DNA of 47,396 bases from Bacilli bacterium (GCA_028287395.1 JAQBPR010000083.1:1-47396); one strand, 5' to 3'; positions 31,733-43,552 are shown, numbered from the stretch's first letter. Translations and numbers: made by a program. Notes: generated by a model from the sequence alone, not told the origin.

Positions 31733-33001
31733 TTAAGCCTTTGCAACCAAAGCCTTTTTCGCAATGTCTGTACGATATTGCTTGCCTTCAAATTGAATTC
31801 GTTCAGCATCGCTATAGGCTTGCTCCCGTGCTTCCACAATATTACGTCCACGACCTGTTACACATAATACGCGACCGCCGTTCGTAACCAGTTGCCCATC
31901 CTTTAAAGCCGTCCCCGCATGGAAGATAAGCGAATCCTCCACATGATCTAACCCACTGATTGGCAAGCCCTTCGGATACCCGCCTGGGTACCCCGGCGAA
32001 GCAAGAATCACACAAACTGCAGCTTCGTCACTCCAACGAATATCCATTTCCTCCAAACGTCCGTTAACCGACGCGAGGAATATATCCAACAAGTCCGTTT
32101 CCAATCTTGGTAAAATAACCTGCGTTTCCGGATCACCGAAACGTGCATTGAATTCAATCGTTTTCGTACCCTGTGCAGTTAAAATCAATCCGGCATAAAG
32201 CACGCCGCGGAAGGGTCTGCCTTCCTTAACCATCGCTTCGGCTGTAGGCTTCAGAATTGTAGCAATTGCTTCATCGACAACCGATTGGGCAATATGCGGC
32301 AAAGGGGAATAGGTGCCCATTCCACCTGTATTCGGCCCCAGATCGTTATCGAATATAGGCTTATGATCCTGTGAAGGCACCATCGGACGAACGACATTGC
32401 CGTCCACAAAGGCAAGCAAAGACATCTCCTGTCCTTGCAGAAATTCCTCAATGACTACGCGATTGCCAGAAGTACCTAACACTTTGTCCACCATGATGTC
32501 CTGCAAAGCTTTTTCCGCTTCAGCTATCGTTTGGGCAACTACGACGCCTTTACCTGCCGCTAATCCGTCTGCTTTAATCACAATAGGCGCACCCTGCTGA
32601 TGCAAATAAACAAGCGCCTTATCATAGCTTTCAAAGGTTTCATAAGCGGCTGTGGGGATATTGTATTTTTTCATTAAATTTTTCGTAAATGTTTTACTGC
32701 CTTCGATGATCGCCGCATTTTTGCGCGGACCATAAACAGATACACCCTTGGCCTCTAAATAATCCACAATCCCTTCGGTCAACGGATCTTCTGGACCAAT
32801 TACAACCAAATCGATGCAAAGGTCGATAGCAAACTGAGCTATTTCTGCAAACTGATTTTCCTGCAAAGGCACGCATTCCGTTAATTCAGCAATGCCGCCG
32901 TTACCCGGAGCACAGTAAATCTTCGTCACTTTGGAGCTCTTTTTTAACGACCATATGATAGCATGCTCTCTGCCGCCGCGGCCAATCACTAAAATTTTCA
33001 C
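31733..33001 (-). CDS. purD: Phosphoribosylamine-glycine ligase (GAR synthetase)
   Basis: A 422-residue ATP-grasp ligase that joins glycine to 5-phosphoribosylamine (second step of purine synthesis). It starts MKILVIGRGGREHAIIWSL, has the ATP-grasp strands GAPIVIKADGLAAGKGVVVAQ and VVIEEFLQGQEMSLLAF, the GPNTGGMGTYSPLP loop, and the metal region TIEFNARFGDPETQVILPRL. Full length. It is the last gene of the pur operon, 24 bases after purH. Confidence 0.98.
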   Translation of the reverse strand: MKILVIGRGGREHAIIWSLKKSSKVTKIYCAPGNGGIAELTECVPLQENQFAEIAQFAIDLCIDLVVIGPEDPLTEGIVDYLEAKGVSVYGPRKNAAIIEGSKTFTKNLMKKYNIPTAAYETFESYDKALVYLHQQGAPIVIKADGLAAGKGVVVAQTIAEAEKALQDIMVDKVLGTSGNRVVIEEFLQGQEMSLLAFVDGNVVRPMVPSQDHKPIFDNDLGPNTGGMGTYSPLPHIAQSVVDEAIATILKPTAEAMVKEGRPFRGVLYAGLILTAQGTKTIEFNARFGDPETQVILPRLETDLLDIFLASVNGRLEEMDIRWSDEAAVCVILASPGYPGGYPKGLPISGLDHVEDSLIFHAGTALKDGQLVTNGGRVLCVTGRGRNIVEAREQAYSDAERIQFEGKQYRTDIAKKALVAKA

Positions 33002-33025
33002 AGGGTAGCCTCCGATTAGTTAAGA

Positions 33026-34567
33026 TTAATGTTTAAAGTGACGTACACCTGTCGTAATCATCGCAATTCCATATGCGTTGGCAACTTTGATGGACTCTTC
33101 GTCTTTAATTGAGCCGCCTGGTTGAATAACCGCTGTGATTCCTGCTTTTGCCGCCATTTCAAGCGTATCGCCCATCGGGAAAAACGCATCGGATGCTAAT
33201 ACAGAGCCCTTAGCCTTATCGGCCGCTTGTTCAATCGCAATTTTCGCTGCGCCGACACGATTCATTTGTCCTGCACCCACACCGATGGTCATGTCATCCG
33301 CCACAAGCACAATCGCGTTTGATTTCACATGCTTAACCACTTTCCATGCAAATAAAAGCTGTTTCAGTTCTGCTTCCGTAGGCTGACGTTCCGTAACTAC
33401 CTTCAAATCCGCTTCGCTTAACTGATAGGAGTCGCTATCTTGAACGAGCATGCCGCCTTCTACAGTGGTGATCACCGCATCCTGTTTTTTAGTAAAAGAA
33501 GCTTCGCCTAATTTAAGCAGGCGAATGTTTTTCTTCTTTTGTAAAATAGCTAAAGCTTCCGGTGTATAATCTGGCGCTAATACGATTTCGAGAAAAATCT
33601 CATTCAGCAATATCGCTGTATCTTCACCAATCGTACGATTAGCAACGACAATGCCGCCAAAAATGGAGGTTGGATCAGCTGCATATGCCTTTTGATAAGC
33701 TTCGTGAATCGTCGCTCCAATCCCTACACCGCAAGGATTCATATGCTTAACCGCGACAACGGCGGGTTCGCTGAATTCTTTGACGATTTGCAGGGCCGTA
33801 TTCGCATCATTGATATTATTATAGGACAATTCTTTGCCATGAAGCTGCTCTGCTGTTGTGATATTGCCTGCTTCAGCCAAAGGCTTACGATAAAAAGCGG
33901 CCTTTTGGTGTGGATTTTCGCCGTAACGAAGATCCTGCACCTTCTCATACGTCACTGTATATTTCTCAGGCAGCGGATCGCCCAATAGTTTGGATAAGTA
34001 ATCGGAAATCAAAGCGTCATATGCCGCAGTGTGACGGAAAACTTTGGCAGCAAGCTGCTTGCGTGTTTCCAGCGTAGTATCTTGTCCTGCGCGAATTTCG
34101 GCTAACACTTGCGCATAATCCCCGGCATCGACCACGACTGTAACAAAAGCATGGTTTTTAGCAGCAGAACGCAGCATGGTCGGACCGCCGATATCTATAT
34201 TTTCAATCGCGTCTTCGTATCTCACATCCGGTTTAGCAATCGTTTGGGCAAAAGGATACAAGTTTACAACCACGAGATCAATATATCCCAACCCCAGCTT
34301 TTCCATTTGCTCTTGGTGCTCAGGCTCGTCACGAACCGCCAATAACCCGCTATGTACAGCAGGATGTAATGTTTTTACGCGCCCGTCCAAAATCTCCGGA
34401 AACCCGGTTACCTCCGAAATGCCGATAACCGGCACGCCTTTCTCCTTCAATAAGCTTTGTGTGCCGCCAGTCGAAATGACCTCCACACCCAATGCTGCCA
34501 ATGCTGCAGCAAACTCGACAATACCTGCTTTATCTGAAACACTGATTAATGCTCTTTTAATGGCCAC
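33026..34567 (-). CDS. purH: AICAR transformylase / IMP cyclohydrolase
   Basis: A bifunctional enzyme of 513 residues for the last two steps to IMP. The N-terminal cyclohydrolase (MGS-like) domain starts [19 protein letters not shown] and contains [14 protein letters not shown] and [17 protein letters not shown]. The C-terminal transformylase has the Lys-His pair in [15 protein letters not shown] and a late [15 protein letters not shown] and [15 protein letters not shown] 34567, with GAAGGAGG 7 bases upstream, is the likely start; the frame from 34588 would contain the ribosome site. Confidence 0.98.
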   Translation of the reverse strand: MAIKRALISVSDKAGIVEFAAALAALGVEVISTGGTQSLLKEKGVPVIGISEVTGFPEILDGRVKTLHPAVHSGLLAVRDEPEHQEQMEKLGLGYIDLVVVNLYPFAQTIAKPDVRYEDAIENIDIGGPTMLRSAAKNHAFVTVVVDAGDYAQVLAEIRAGQDTTLETRKQLAAKVFRHTAAYDALISDYLSKLLGDPLPEKYTVTYEKVQDLRYGENPHQKAAFYRKPLAEAGNITTAEQLHGKELSYNNINDANTALQIVKEFSEPAVVAVKHMNPCGVGIGATIHEAYQKAYAADPTSIFGGIVVANRTIGEDTAILLNEIFLEIVLAPDYTPEALAILQKKKNIRLLKLGEASFTKKQDAVITTVEGGMLVQDSDSYQLSEADLKVVTERQPTEAELKQLLFAWKVVKHVKSNAIVLVADDMTIGVGAGQMNRVGAAKIAIEQAADKAKGSVLASDAFFPMGDTLEMAAKAGITAVIQPGGSIKDEESIKVANAYGIAMITTGVRHFKH

Positions 34568-34596
34568 AATCGATCCTCCTTCGTTCATTCATTTTT

Positions 34597-35211
34597 TCAT
34601 GCGTTAACAGTAACCTTACGGTCATTTAATTGGACGCGGCCTTCGCTAATCCAAGCGATGGCTTGCGGTAAAATTTGATGCTCCAGCGCATGAATCCGTT
34701 CTGCAAGTGTTGCCTCGGTGTCGTTATCGAATACTTCCACAGCTCGTTGGACAATAATCGGACCGGTATCCAAACCGCCATCGACAAAATGCACGGTGAC
34801 ACCGGTTATTTTCACGCCATATTCCAGCGCTTGCGCAATGCCGTTCACACCCGGAAAGGATGGAAGCAACGAAGGATGCACGTTGATAATCCTGCCATAA
34901 TAAGGCTTTACTAGCGTATCCGTAATCAAACGCATATAGCCTGCCATCACGATCAAATCAATTTGATGCTCTTCGAGCTTTGCCTTGATTTCCGCTTCGT
35001 ACAGCTCGCGCGACGCGTAATCACGTCCACGAAAAGCAAATGTATTTACACCAGCCTGCTTCGCACGTTCGACAACAAGCGCTTGCGGACGGTCACAAAC
35101 AAGAAGCTCGACGCTCACATCCAGCTTTCCAGATGCAACCGCATCTACGATCGCTTGAAAATTCGTCCCGCTGCCCGAGGCAAATACGGCGATGCGAAAC
35201 GGCTTTATCAT
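34597..35211 (-). CDS. purN: Phosphoribosylglycinamide formyltransferase (folate-dependent)
   Basis: A 204-residue GAR transformylase. Visible are the phosphate loop [17 protein letters not shown] and the catalytic Asn-His-Asp set: [16 protein letters not shown] and [18 protein letters not shown]. It uses 10-formyl-tetrahydrofolate. The ATG overlaps the purM stop by 4 bases, so the two are coupled. Confidence 0.98.
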   Translation of the reverse strand: MIKPFRIAVFASGSGTNFQAIVDAVASGKLDVSVELLVCDRPQALVVERAKQAGVNTFAFRGRDYASRELYEAEIKAKLEEHQIDLIVMAGYMRLITDTLVKPYYGRIINVHPSLLPSFPGVNGIAQALEYGVKITGVTVHFVDGGLDTGPIIVQRAVEVFDNDTEATLAERIHALEHQILPQAIAWISEGRVQLNDRKVTVNA

Positions 35212-36251
35212 ACCACGGCTCCGTTAAAAGTAACGATACGTTCCCCAGCGGTAATTTGGCCAATGCGGTACACTTGCTCACCTAACTCGCCAGCAATTCG
35301 TACTGCTTCGTCCGCTTGCTCAGAAGCAACAATCACAACCATTCCGATTCCCATATTGAACGTACGGAACATATCGTTATTCGTAATATTACCGGCAGAT
35401 TGCATCAGTTGAAAAATCGGTAAAATCGGCCATGAGCCATATTCAATGTGCGCATTTACGCCATCAGGTAACACGCGTGGGATATTTTCCAGGAAACCGC
35501 CGCCAGTGATATGGGCCATTCCTTTGATCTTCACTTTTTCAAGTATAGCTAAAACGGATTTCACATAAATTTTCGTCGGCTCCAGAATAACATCGCCCAA
35601 CACGCCGCCTAGCTCATCTATATACTGCTGCAGCGTATATCCTTTGTCTTCAAGCAATAACTTGCGAACAAGCGAAAATCCGTTGCTATGCACACCGCTT
35701 GAACCTAAACCAAGCACAACATCACCAGGAGCAATGGTTGAGCCATCGATTATTTTCTTTTTATCGACGATTCCTACGGTAAATCCAGCAATATCGTATT
35801 CTCCGGAATGATACATTCCAGGCATTTCAGCGGTCTCTCCGCCAATTAATGCGCAGCCGGATTGAACACATCCATCGGAAATCCCTTTGACAATCGCCTC
35901 AATTTTCTCAGGAATGACTTGACCGCATGCCAAATAATCGAGGAAAAATAACGGTTCTGCACCTTGTACAATAATGTCGTTGACACACATCGCCACCGCA
36001 TCAATGCCAATTGTGTCATGCTTATCCATGGCAAAAGCGATTTTCAGCTTGGTTCCTACTCCATCCGTACCGGAAACTAACACAGGCTCATCGTATTTAT
36101 CCTTGTTCAGACCGAACAAAGCGCCGAAACCGCCTAAATCCGTTAGCACCTCAGGACGAAACGTTCTTTTCACATGCTTTTTCATCCGCTCTACCGCTTC
36201 ATTGCCTGCCGCAATATCGACGCCGGCTTCTTTGTATGCTTCTGACACCAT
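35208..36251 (-). CDS. purM: Phosphoribosylformylglycinamidine cyclo-ligase (AIR synthetase)
   Basis: A 347-residue enzyme of the PurM/PurL ATP-binding superfamily, closing the imidazole ring. Signatures are [54 protein letters not shown] and [20 protein letters not shown] 36251 is chosen, since AAGGAG lies 6 bases upstream; the frame from 36266 begins inside that site. Confidence 0.98.
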   Translation of the reverse strand: MVSEAYKEAGVDIAAGNEAVERMKKHVKRTFRPEVLTDLGGFGALFGLNKDKYDEPVLVSGTDGVGTKLKIAFAMDKHDTIGIDAVAMCVNDIIVQGAEPLFFLDYLACGQVIPEKIEAIVKGISDGCVQSGCALIGGETAEMPGMYHSGEYDIAGFTVGIVDKKKIIDGSTIAPGDVVLGLGSSGVHSNGFSLVRKLLLEDKGYTLQQYIDELGGVLGDVILEPTKIYVKSVLAILEKVKIKGMAHITGGGFLENIPRVLPDGVNAHIEYGSWPILPIFQLMQSAGNITNNDMFRTFNMGIGMVVIVASEQADEAVRIAGELGEQVYRIGQITAGERIVTFNGAVV

Positions 36252-36325
36252 GCAACACTCCTTCATATTCTATTTCTGAATCATATAAGTTAAAGAGTAT
36301 TAATCATTTAATACATTAATTATGA

Positions 36326-37849
36326 TTAGCAGCTGCCACAGCCTGCGGTAGCTTCGTCGTTGACAAAGGTTGGATATTCGTTATCAAAGCAGGCGGTGCA
36401 CATCCCACGATTCACTTCACCTACTGGACGGCCAATTGCCTCCAAAAGGCCTTCTTTACTGAGAAAATGCAGCGAATCCGCATTGATTGCTATCCGAATT
36501 TCTTCGACCGTTCGATTTGCGGCTATGAGACCATCACGAGAAGGTGTATCGATTCCGTAGAAGCACGGGTTTTTGTATGGAGGTGAACTGATCCTTACAT
36601 GCACTTCCGCAGCCCCTGCCTCGCGAAGCATATTGACGATCCGCAAGCTGGTTGTCCCTCGGACGATAGAATCGTCAATCATTACTACACGCTTGCCTTC
36701 AACCACTTTACGCACTGCGCTCAGCTTCATTTTCACGCCGCGTTCCCTAAGCTCTTGGCTTGGTTGAATGAACGTCCGGCCCGTGTAACGATTTTTGATC
36801 ATGCCGAGCTCATAGGGGATACCTGTCTGTTCAGCAAAACCAATGGCAGCGGATATGCTTGAATCCGGCACGCCAGTCACGACATCTGCATCGACAAAAG
36901 CTTCCATCGCCAGCTGACGACCCATTCTTTTGCGGGCCAAATGCAGGTTTAGTGAATCAATATCACTATCCGGACGGGAAAAATAAATAAATTCCATCGC
37001 GCAAATCGAACGCTGCACCATAGGCGCGAAGCGATCTTCCGTCATCCCGCTTTGATCAATAATAAGCAATTCGCCAGGACGCAAGTCACGTTCAAAGGTT
37101 CCCCCAACCGTTTCAAATGCACAGGTTTCCGAGGCAAACAAGTAAGCTTCACCCAGCCGACCAATGGACAAAGGACGCAAACCATTCGGATCCTGAGCCA
37201 CAAATAGCTTGTCATTGACCAAAATCAAAAAGGCAAAGCCGCCGACGATCCGCTGCAATGCTTCTTTCACTGCTAAGGTAATATCTCTCTGTTTGGAACG
37301 TGCAATGAGATGAATGACAACTTCCGTATCGCTTGTCGTCTGAAAAATCGAGCCGCCATCCTCAAGCTCCTTGCGAATCTCTTCCGCATTGACGATATTA
37401 CCGTTTGTCGCAATAGCGATATCGCCGCCGCGAAATTTGAACACCAACGGCTGCGCATTTTGCAGTTTACTTTCACCTGATGTGGAATAACGCACATGAC
37501 CAATGGCAGCAGAGCCTTGCAAATATTGTAGTCGTTCGTTATCAAAAACTTCCTTTACCAGCCCCATATTACGATGATAATAAAAGTTTTTGCCGTCGGA
37601 TGTACAAATGCCTGCGCTTTCTTCCCCGCGATGCTGTAATGCGTGCAGACCGAAAAAAGAGAGCGCCGACGCTTCAGGATGACCAAACACCCCGAACACG
37701 CCGCATTCTTCTTTTAATTTGTCAAAATAATCATTATCGACACCCTCATTATAATACTGCCCGGTCCATAAAGGGTTACCCGAGGCATCCTGAAAAGGGG
37801 TTTCTTGTTGTATCATCTGCTTTGGCAATATCATGCGTTCATTAGACAT
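36326..37849 (-). CDS. purF: Amidophosphoribosyltransferase (4Fe-4S type)
   Basis: About 507 residues. The Ntn-type glutaminase begins at the cysteine in [11 protein letters not shown] (C49 from the chosen start), so a 48-residue propeptide would be removed, much longer than the 11 residues of B. subtilis PurF. The PRPP loop is [16 protein letters not shown]. Cysteines in [14 protein letters not shown] and the C-terminal MCTACFD pair mark the oxygen-sensitive 4Fe-4S cluster form. ATG 37849 with AAGGA 9 bases upstream is preferred to 37867. It overlaps the end of purL by 19 bases. It catalyses the committed first step and is usually inhibited by AMP/GMP. Confidence 0.97.
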   Translation of the reverse strand: MSNERMILPKQMIQQETPFQDASGNPLWTGQYYNEGVDNDYFDKLKEECGVFGVFGHPEASALSFFGLHALQHRGEESAGICTSDGKNFYYHRNMGLVKEVFDNERLQYLQGSAAIGHVRYSTSGESKLQNAQPLVFKFRGGDIAIATNGNIVNAEEIRKELEDGGSIFQTTSDTEVVIHLIARSKQRDITLAVKEALQRIVGGFAFLILVNDKLFVAQDPNGLRPLSIGRLGEAYLFASETCAFETVGGTFERDLRPGELLIIDQSGMTEDRFAPMVQRSICAMEFIYFSRPDSDIDSLNLHLARKRMGRQLAMEAFVDADVVTGVPDSSISAAIGFAEQTGIPYELGMIKNRYTGRTFIQPSQELRERGVKMKLSAVRKVVEGKRVVMIDDSIVRGTTSLRIVNMLREAGAAEVHVRISSPPYKNPCFYGIDTPSRDGLIAANRTVEEIRIAINADSLHFLSKEGLLEAIGRPVGEVNRGMCTACFDNEYPTFVNDEATAGCGSC

Positions 37850-40077
37850 GGGATCGCGTCCTTCCAAACCTTTTCTAGTTTTGCAATAGTTGACTGAAGG
37901 GCAGAGTGAGCGTTAATTTGAATATTTAACTTTTGGCCTTGCACCGTACCAAGCACTTGATATGGAACCCCTTGCTGCTTAATCCAAGCAATTAATTCCG
38001 CAGAATTGCTTTCCGTTGCGCTTAAAACAACACGTGATTGGCTTTCACTGAATAAAGCTAAGTCATGGCGTAATTCAGTTTGGAAATTCACTGTTGCGCC
38101 TATACCGCCGCTAATACAGCTTTCTGCCAAAGCGACCGCTACGCCGCCTTCTGACAAATCATGTGCTGATGCGACTAAACCGCGTTGAATGGCGGTAAGC
38201 AAAGTCTGCTGCATTTTCAACTCCACCTGAAGATCGATTTGCGGCGGACGACCTTCCGTTACGCCATGGATCACATACTGAAATTCGCTGCCGCCAAGCT
38301 CCGCTTTTGTATCGCCAAGCAGGATGATGACATCGCCTTCGTTTTTAAAGCCTTGGGTCGTAATATGGTCTATATCGTGCACCAAACCGACCATGCCGAC
38401 AACCGGTGTTGGATAAATCGCGCCTTTGGCATTTTCGTTATATAAGCTTACGTTTCCGCCAATAACAGGTGAATTTAAAACGCGGCAGGCTTCTGCCATT
38501 CCGTCTACTGATTTTTCCAATTGCCAGAAGATTTCCGGCTTTTCCGGACTGCCAAAATTCAAGTTATCCGTAATCGCAATCGGTTCAGCACCGGAACAAA
38601 CGACATTGCGCGCCGCTTCACTAACGGCTATTTTACCGCCCATCTCCGGATCCAAGTAAACATAGCGTCCGTTACAATCCGTAGTCATCGCGATTGCCTT
38701 ACGGCTGCCTGGAATGGAAATCACTGCCGCATCCGAACCCGGACGAACCACTGTACTTGTCCGCACCATATAATCGTATTGGCTGTAAACCCATTCTTTG
38801 CTTGCCACTGTAGGAGAAGCCAGTATTTTTTCCAAAGCACCTTGTAAATCCGTGACTTCCGCATAGCGATTCGTATCGACCGTTGCATTGGCAAGGTAAT
38901 ACGCAGGCACTTGTGAAGGTTTATTATATTGTGGACATTCATCTACCAGCGCAGTAACCGGCATATCCGCCACCACTTCGCCATGATGAATAATCTTTAA
39001 TTTTCCGTCATCCGTCACTTTACCTACTCTTGGGCAATCCAAGCCCCAATGAGCGAAAATCGCAACAGCTTGCGCTTCATTCTCCGGTGTAACTACAAAC
39101 AGCATCCGCTCCTGTGATTCGGAGAGCATCATTTCATAAGCGGTCATGCCTTCTTCACGCTGGGGAACTTGATCGAGATAAAGCTCCATCCCATTGCCTG
39201 CTTTACTAGCCATCTCCGCGCTTGAACAAGTCAAGCCCGCAGCACCCATATCTTGAATCCCAATAACAATACCTGAATTGATTAAATCCAGGCAAGCTTC
39301 GAGTACCAGCTTCTCCATAAATGGATCACCGACTTGAACGGCTGTCCGTTTCGATTCCGATTCTTCCGTAATTTCCTCAGAGGCAAAAGTAGCCCCGTGA
39401 ATCCCATCACGCCCCGTACCCGGTCCGACATAAAACACAGGATTGCCAACGCCTTGCGCGACACCTTTTTGAATTTTATCATGATCTATGAGTCCGACAC
39501 ACATGGCATTTACGAGTGGATTACCTTCATAGCTTTCGTCGAACATAATTTCGCCGCCGACGGTTGGGATCCCGATACAGTTACCATAACCGGCAATTCC
39601 TGATACTACGTGCTCGAACAAATATTTAACGCGGTCATTATCCAGCTTCCCGAAGCGCAAAGAATTTAGCACGGCTACAGGACGGGCGCCCATGGAAAAA
39701 ATATCGCGGATAATCCCGCCCACACCAGTCGCAGCACCTTGAAACGGCTCTACAGCTGAGGGGTGATTATGACTTTCAATTTTGAAAACCACGGCTTGAT
39801 TATCGCCGATATCGACGATCCCCGCACCTTCGCCTGGTCCCATGAGAACTCGTGGACCGGTGACTGGGAATTTGCGAAGCACCGGCTTGGAATTTTTGTA
39901 GGAGCAGTGCTCCGACCACATGACACTGAATACGCCAATTTCACAATAATTCGGCTGACGACCGAGAAAGCCGCAAATTTTACCATACTCTTCTTCTGTA
40001 ACACCCATCTGTTTGTAAATTTTCTGTTCTGCAATTTGCTCTGCTGTAGGCTCTTTAACCGATAGCTGCTGCGCCAT
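37831..40077 (-). CDS. purL: Phosphoribosylformylglycinamidine synthase subunit II
   Basis: A 748-residue small-type PurL, the synthetase subunit working with PurS and PurQ. Signatures: [54 protein letters not shown], and [15 protein letters not shown]. Length is normal. The start ATG 40077 overlaps the end of purQ by 23 bases. Confidence 0.98.
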   Translation of the reverse strand: MAQQLSVKEPTAEQIAEQKIYKQMGVTEEEYGKICGFLGRQPNYCEIGVFSVMWSEHCSYKNSKPVLRKFPVTGPRVLMGPGEGAGIVDIGDNQAVVFKIESHNHPSAVEPFQGAATGVGGIIRDIFSMGARPVAVLNSLRFGKLDNDRVKYLFEHVVSGIAGYGNCIGIPTVGGEIMFDESYEGNPLVNAMCVGLIDHDKIQKGVAQGVGNPVFYVGPGTGRDGIHGATFASEEITEESESKRTAVQVGDPFMEKLVLEACLDLINSGIVIGIQDMGAAGLTCSSAEMASKAGNGMELYLDQVPQREEGMTAYEMMLSESQERMLFVVTPENEAQAVAIFAHWGLDCPRVGKVTDDGKLKIIHHGEVVADMPVTALVDECPQYNKPSQVPAYYLANATVDTNRYAEVTDLQGALEKILASPTVASKEWVYSQYDYMVRTSTVVRPGSDAAVISIPGSRKAIAMTTDCNGRYVYLDPEMGGKIAVSEAARNVVCSGAEPIAITDNLNFGSPEKPEIFWQLEKSVDGMAEACRVLNSPVIGGNVSLYNENAKGAIYPTPVVGMVGLVHDIDHITTQGFKNEGDVIILLGDTKAELGGSEFQYVIHGVTEGRPPQIDLQVELKMQQTLLTAIQRGLVASAHDLSEGGVAVALAESCISGGIGATVNFQTELRHDLALFSESQSRVVLSATESNSAELIAWIKQQGVPYQVLGTVQGQKLNIQINAHSALQSTIAKLEKVWKDAIPCLMNA

Positions 40078-40747
40078 GTTTTTCCCTCCATGTGCTCAAG
40101 ATTGATGTAAACATTCGCTTGCCGTCCTCGGAACCGAGCAATGTGTGGATCGCGCGCTCCGGATGCGGCATCATGCCTAGTACATTGCCTGCCTCATTGC
40201 AAATTCCGGCGATGTCATCGATGGATCCATTCGGATTATCTCCCGCATAACGGAAAACAATTTGATTATGATCCTGTAACCCTTTTAATGTCGCCTCGTC
40301 ACAGTAGTAATTGCCCTCACCGTGTGCAATCGGAATGTTAATTTCTTCACCGACTGCATAATGTTTCATAAAAGGATTGCTATTATTTTCAACTCGTAAT
40401 GTTGCTGCATGACAGCGGAACTTCAATGTTTTATTGCGGCGTAAAGCGCCTGGCAAAAGCCCCGCTTCCGTTAGAATTTGGAACCCGTTGCAAATGCCAA
40501 TAATGTATTTGCCAGCCTCAGCCGCTTGCACCAATGCGTTCATAATCGGCGCAAAACGCGCAATCGCCCCACAGCGTAGATAATCACCATAAGAAAAACC
40601 ACCCGGAACAATAATACAATCGTACTTGGAAAGATCGGTTTCGGTGTGCCAAACATAATCAACAGGTTGACCCGTAGTTTCTTCTACTGCCTTGTAGCAA
40701 TCTAAATCACAGTTGGACCCCGGAAAAACGAGTACGGCGAAATTCAT
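40055..40747 (-). CDS. purQ: Phosphoribosylformylglycinamidine synthase subunit I (glutaminase)
   Basis: A 230-residue class I glutamine amidotransferase. The nucleophile cysteine lies in [19 protein letters not shown], the start [13 protein letters not shown] is typical, and the His/Glu pair is in [10 protein letters not shown]. It supplies ammonia to PurL. Its ATG overlaps the purS stop by one base (TAATG). Confidence 0.98.
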   Translation of the reverse strand: MNFAVLVFPGSNCDLDCYKAVEETTGQPVDYVWHTETDLSKYDCIIVPGGFSYGDYLRCGAIARFAPIMNALVQAAEAGKYIIGICNGFQILTEAGLLPGALRRNKTLKFRCHAATLRVENNSNPFMKHYAVGEEINIPIAHGEGNYYCDEATLKGLQDHNQIVFRYAGDNPNGSIDDIAGICNEAGNVLGMMPHPERAIHTLLGSEDGKRMFTSILSTWREKHGAAAIG

Positions 40748-40995
40748 TATGCCCCCTCCAGTTCAAAACGGTAGTCCTCGATCACCGTATTCGCCAACAG
40801 TTTTTCGCACATCGCCCTTACTTGAGTTTCAGCTTCGGTTCGATCTGTCGTTTTCAACATCAATTCCAGATATTTGCCGATTCTAACTTTCTCCACCGCA
40901 TTAAACCCCATAGAATGAAGCGCCCCTTGCACAGCATTACCTTGTGGATCTAAAACGCTTTGTTTAATGGTTACGTAGACTGTTGCTTTTATCAT
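40747..40995 (-). CDS. purS: Phosphoribosylformylglycinamidine synthase subunit PurS
   Basis: An 82-residue subunit that bridges PurQ and PurL. It has the usual pattern: [26 protein letters not shown], then [11 protein letters not shown] and [12 protein letters not shown] (each quoted piece is a family mark). The ATG follows GGAGGAA closely. The gene is separated from purC by a 339-base spacer, unlike the tight packing of the rest of the operon. Confidence 0.97.
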   Translation of the reverse strand: MIKATVYVTIKQSVLDPQGNAVQGALHSMGFNAVEKVRIGKYLELMLKTTDRTEAETQVRAMCEKLLANTVIEDYRFELEGA

Positions 40996-41085
40996 GAAAA
41001 TTCCTCCTTAGATTCGGGCTTAAATCCTCTACCTATTAATAAAGAATAACCGTTCCAAGCCCTCATATCATCTTCCACCCGCTTC

Positions 41086-41136
41086 TTGAAATTGCATTCT
41101 CATTGAACTTATTTATCGGTTACAATGCAATTTCAA
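41086..41136. repeat. 13-bp perfect inverted repeat in the purC-purS spacer
   Basis: TTGAAATTGCATT (41086-41098) and AATGCAATTTCAA (41124-41136), with 25 bases between. In RNA it gives a strong AT-rich hairpin. Neither strand has a T-run after it. Confidence 0.75.
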
Positions 41137-41199
41137 AGGCGGGACGTAAACTTTCCAGACGATACGACGCTTTCCACTCTTTCCTTTATTGAAAATGAT

Positions 41200-41216
41200 G
41201 GCTTGCTTTGCAAGCC
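41200..41216. repeat. Compact hairpin GGCTTGC-TTT-GCAAGCC
   Basis: A perfect 7-bp stem with a 3-base loop in the purC-purS spacer. Too little T on either side to call a terminator, though on minus CATCATTTTC follows. Confidence 0.6.
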
Positions 41217-41243
41217 TTCACTTAACTCGTCACCCACAAAAAA

Positions 41244-41307
41244 CCAACTACCTATAGAACCAACTACCTATAGAACCAACTACCTATAGAACCAACTACC
41301 TTTAAAA
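41244..41307. repeat. 16-bp tandem repeat, four copies
   Basis: CCAACTACCTATAGAA is repeated at 41244, 41260 and 41276 without change, and at 41292 as CCAACTACCTTTAAAA. Degenerate pieces (CCAAAACAGACTACTTGTGGAA, CCAGCTTACTT) run on to 41339, into the purC stop region. There are no unique spacers, so this is not a CRISPR array. Likely slippage-prone minisatellite. Confidence 0.9.
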
Positions 41308-41334
41308 CCAAAACAGACTACTTGTGGAACCAGC

Positions 41335-42219
41335 TTACTTCATCAAACGGTTCATGATGTCGCGGTAGCGCTGCGATGTAGCGGCGACTACGTCGGCGGG
41401 GAGCGGATCAGGTTCGCTGTTCTTATCCCAGCCGGAACCGGAAAGATAGGTGCGTACAGGCTCTTTGTCCATGCTGTCGATTTCAGTGTCCAAGGCATAA
41501 TATTCTTTGGCCCAGAAACGCGATGAATCCGGTGTGAATACTTCATCAATCAGAATGACTTTACCGTCGATTAAACCGAACTCAAACTTCGTATCCGCAA
41601 GAATAATGCCGCGCTTCTCGCAATAATCATGAGCAAATTGATACAGCTTTATGCTTTTTGCCTCCAACTCATCGGTTAATTCCGCGCCGACTAAAGCTTT
41701 CATCTGCGCAACGGAAATGTCTTCGTCATGTCCGACATTGTTTTTAGCTGCTGGTGTGAACACGGGTTGGGGAAAACGTTCGTTTTTGCGCATCCCCTTA
41801 GGAAGCTTAATGCCGTTGACCTCACCCGTATTTTGGTATTGTCTCCAACCGCCGCCTGTAATATAGCCGCGTACTACGCATTCAATATCAATGCGCTCCG
41901 CTTTCTTGGTGACCATGATTCTATCCTTCATCAGCTCTGGATTTGTAATGATATCCCCAAGTAGTTTTACATCCGTATGAACAACATGGTTGGGCTGCAA
42001 TAATGCCGTTTGTTCGAACCAATAGCGGCTAAGCTGATTCAGCACATTGCCTTTATCCGGCACGGATGGCTTTAGTACATAATCAAAGGCAGAAATCCGA
42101 TCCGTGACAGCGATCAAATAATACTCACCCAAATCATACAATTCGCGTACTTTTCCTTTATAGAGCAGCGGTGCTTTCACATAAGGCTGCGCCGAGTCAA
42201 TCGCGGTAGATGCGTCCAA
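41335..42219 (-). CDS. purC: SAICAR synthetase
   Basis: A 294-residue phosphoribosylaminoimidazole-succinocarboxamide synthase, of the longer (about 290-300) type. Marks: YKGKVRELYDLGEYYLIAVTDRISAFD (core KGKVRELYDLG), MEKDRIMVTKKAERIDIECVVRGYITGGGW (core ECVVRGYITGG), and LADTKFEFGLIDG. The start is a TTG at 42219, 8 bases after GGAGG. It directly follows purB (19 bases). The repeat array begins just downstream. Confidence 0.97.
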   Translation of the reverse strand: MDASTAIDSAQPYVKAPLLYKGKVRELYDLGEYYLIAVTDRISAFDYVLKPSVPDKGNVLNQLSRYWFEQTALLQPNHVVHTDVKLLGDIITNPELMKDRIMVTKKAERIDIECVVRGYITGGGWRQYQNTGEVNGIKLPKGMRKNERFPQPVFTPAAKNNVGHDEDISVAQMKALVGAELTDELEAKSIKLYQFAHDYCEKRGIILADTKFEFGLIDGKVILIDEVFTPDSSRFWAKEYYALDTEIDSMDKEPVRTYLSGSGWDKNSEPDPLPADVVAATSQRYRDIMNRLMK

Positions 42220-42238
42220 AATCAGGACCTCCTAAATA

Positions 42239-43531
42239 TTATAAGTTCAAGCGTTTAAATATGGTGTCGACATGCTTCAAATGCCAGCTTGGATCAAAGC
42301 AATCGGCAATTTCCGCTGCGTTTAACTGACCGCTGATTTCGCTATCCGCTTCAATAATTTCACGGAAGGAGCGCTGCTGCTCCCATGCCATCATCGCCTT
42401 GGGTTGCACCGTATCGTAAGCTTGCTCACGACTGTAGCCTTTATCGATCAGCTTCGTCAGCACGCGACCTGAGAAAGGAACGCCATACGTGCTTTGCATA
42501 TTACGCTTCATGTTTTCCGGGAACACGGTCAAGTTTTTTACTATGCTGCCAAAACGGTTTAACATATAATTCAACAATATCGTTGCATCGGGTAAAATAA
42601 TTCGTTCCACGGAGGAGTGCGAAATATCGCGTTCATGCCATAAGGTTACATTCTCATAGGCAGAAACCATATGTCCGCGTATCACGCGCGACAACCCGCA
42701 AATGCTTTCGCATCCGATGGGGTTGCGTTTATGCGGCATAGCCGATGAGCCTTTTTGCCCTTTGCCAAACGGCTCCTCTACCTCACGAAATTCGCTCTTT
42801 TGCAAGGCGCGAATTTCTGTAGCAAACTTGTCCAGCGAAGTCCCGATTAGCGCCAAGGTGGCCATATAATCGGCATGACGGTCACGCTGCAAGGTTTGCG
42901 TCGAAATCGGCGCTGCCTTTGTTCCGAGCTTATCGCATACGTACGTTTCAATAAACGGATCAATGTTCGCGTAGGTACCAACAGCTCCGGAAATTTTACC
43001 GTATTGTACACCGTCTGCCGCAAAACGGAAACGCTCCAAATTACGTTTCATTTCTTCATGCCACAAAGCCATTTTCAAACCGAAGGTAGTAGGCTCTGCA
43101 TGAACTCCATGGGTTCTACCCATCATTGGTGTATGTTTATAAGCGATTGCTTTATCTTTAAGAATTTCGATAAAATTCAAGATATCTTTTTCAATAATTT
43201 CATTCGCTTGACGCAATAAATAACCCAACGCCGTATCGACAACATCGGTTGACGTTAGTCCGTAATGCACCCATTTACGTTCTGCACCCAATGTTTCGGA
43301 GACGGAACGTGTAAAAGCAATCACGTCATGACGCGTTTCTTGTTCAATTTCATAAATGCGATCAATGTCGAAGGATGCTTTTTCGCGCAATAACGCAACA
43401 TCTTCTTTGGGAATAACACCTAGCTCCGACCAAGCCTCGCAGGAGAGAATCTCAACCTCAAGCCATGCTTTAAATTTGTTCTCTTCTGTCCAAATTGCCG
43501 CCATTTCCGGCCTACTGTAACGCTCAATCAT
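42239..43531 (-). CDS. purB: Adenylosuccinate lyase
   Basis: A 430-residue fumarase/aspartase superfamily lyase used twice in purine synthesis (SAICAR and adenylosuccinate cleavage). Signatures: [16 protein letters not shown] with the catalytic His, [15 protein letters not shown], and the flexible loop [15 protein letters not shown]. Full length. It follows purK by 21 bases. Confidence 0.98.
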   Translation of the reverse strand: MIERYSRPEMAAIWTEENKFKAWLEVEILSCEAWSELGVIPKEDVALLREKASFDIDRIYEIEQETRHDVIAFTRSVSETLGAERKWVHYGLTSTDVVDTALGYLLRQANEIIEKDILNFIEILKDKAIAYKHTPMMGRTHGVHAEPTTFGLKMALWHEEMKRNLERFRFAADGVQYGKISGAVGTYANIDPFIETYVCDKLGTKAAPISTQTLQRDRHADYMATLALIGTSLDKFATEIRALQKSEFREVEEPFGKGQKGSSAMPHKRNPIGCESICGLSRVIRGHMVSAYENVTLWHERDISHSSVERIILPDATILLNYMLNRFGSIVKNLTVFPENMKRNMQSTYGVPFSGRVLTKLIDKGYSREQAYDTVQPKAMMAWEQQRSFREIIEADSEISGQLNAAEIADCFDPSWHLKHVDTIFKRLNL

Positions 43532-43552
43532 GTGAACCCTCCAAGTAAATAT

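Larger units (their letters stand above)
40996..41334. other. Non-coding spacer between purC and purS with repeats
   Basis: This 339-bp gap holds a 13-bp perfect inverted repeat (41086-41136), a GC-rich hairpin (41200-41216) and a 16-bp tandem repeat array (41244-41307) plus a partly decayed continuation to the purC stop. No open frame looks coding. Possibly an inserted extragenic element. Confidence 0.7.

Noticed and set aside
34176-34607. 143-codon plus-strand frame
   Set aside because: Antisense to purH; composition biased to Ser/Pro/Asn as expected of a shadow.
41244-41339. CRISPR array
   Set aside because: The 16-bp units are contiguous, without spacers, and no cas genes are present.
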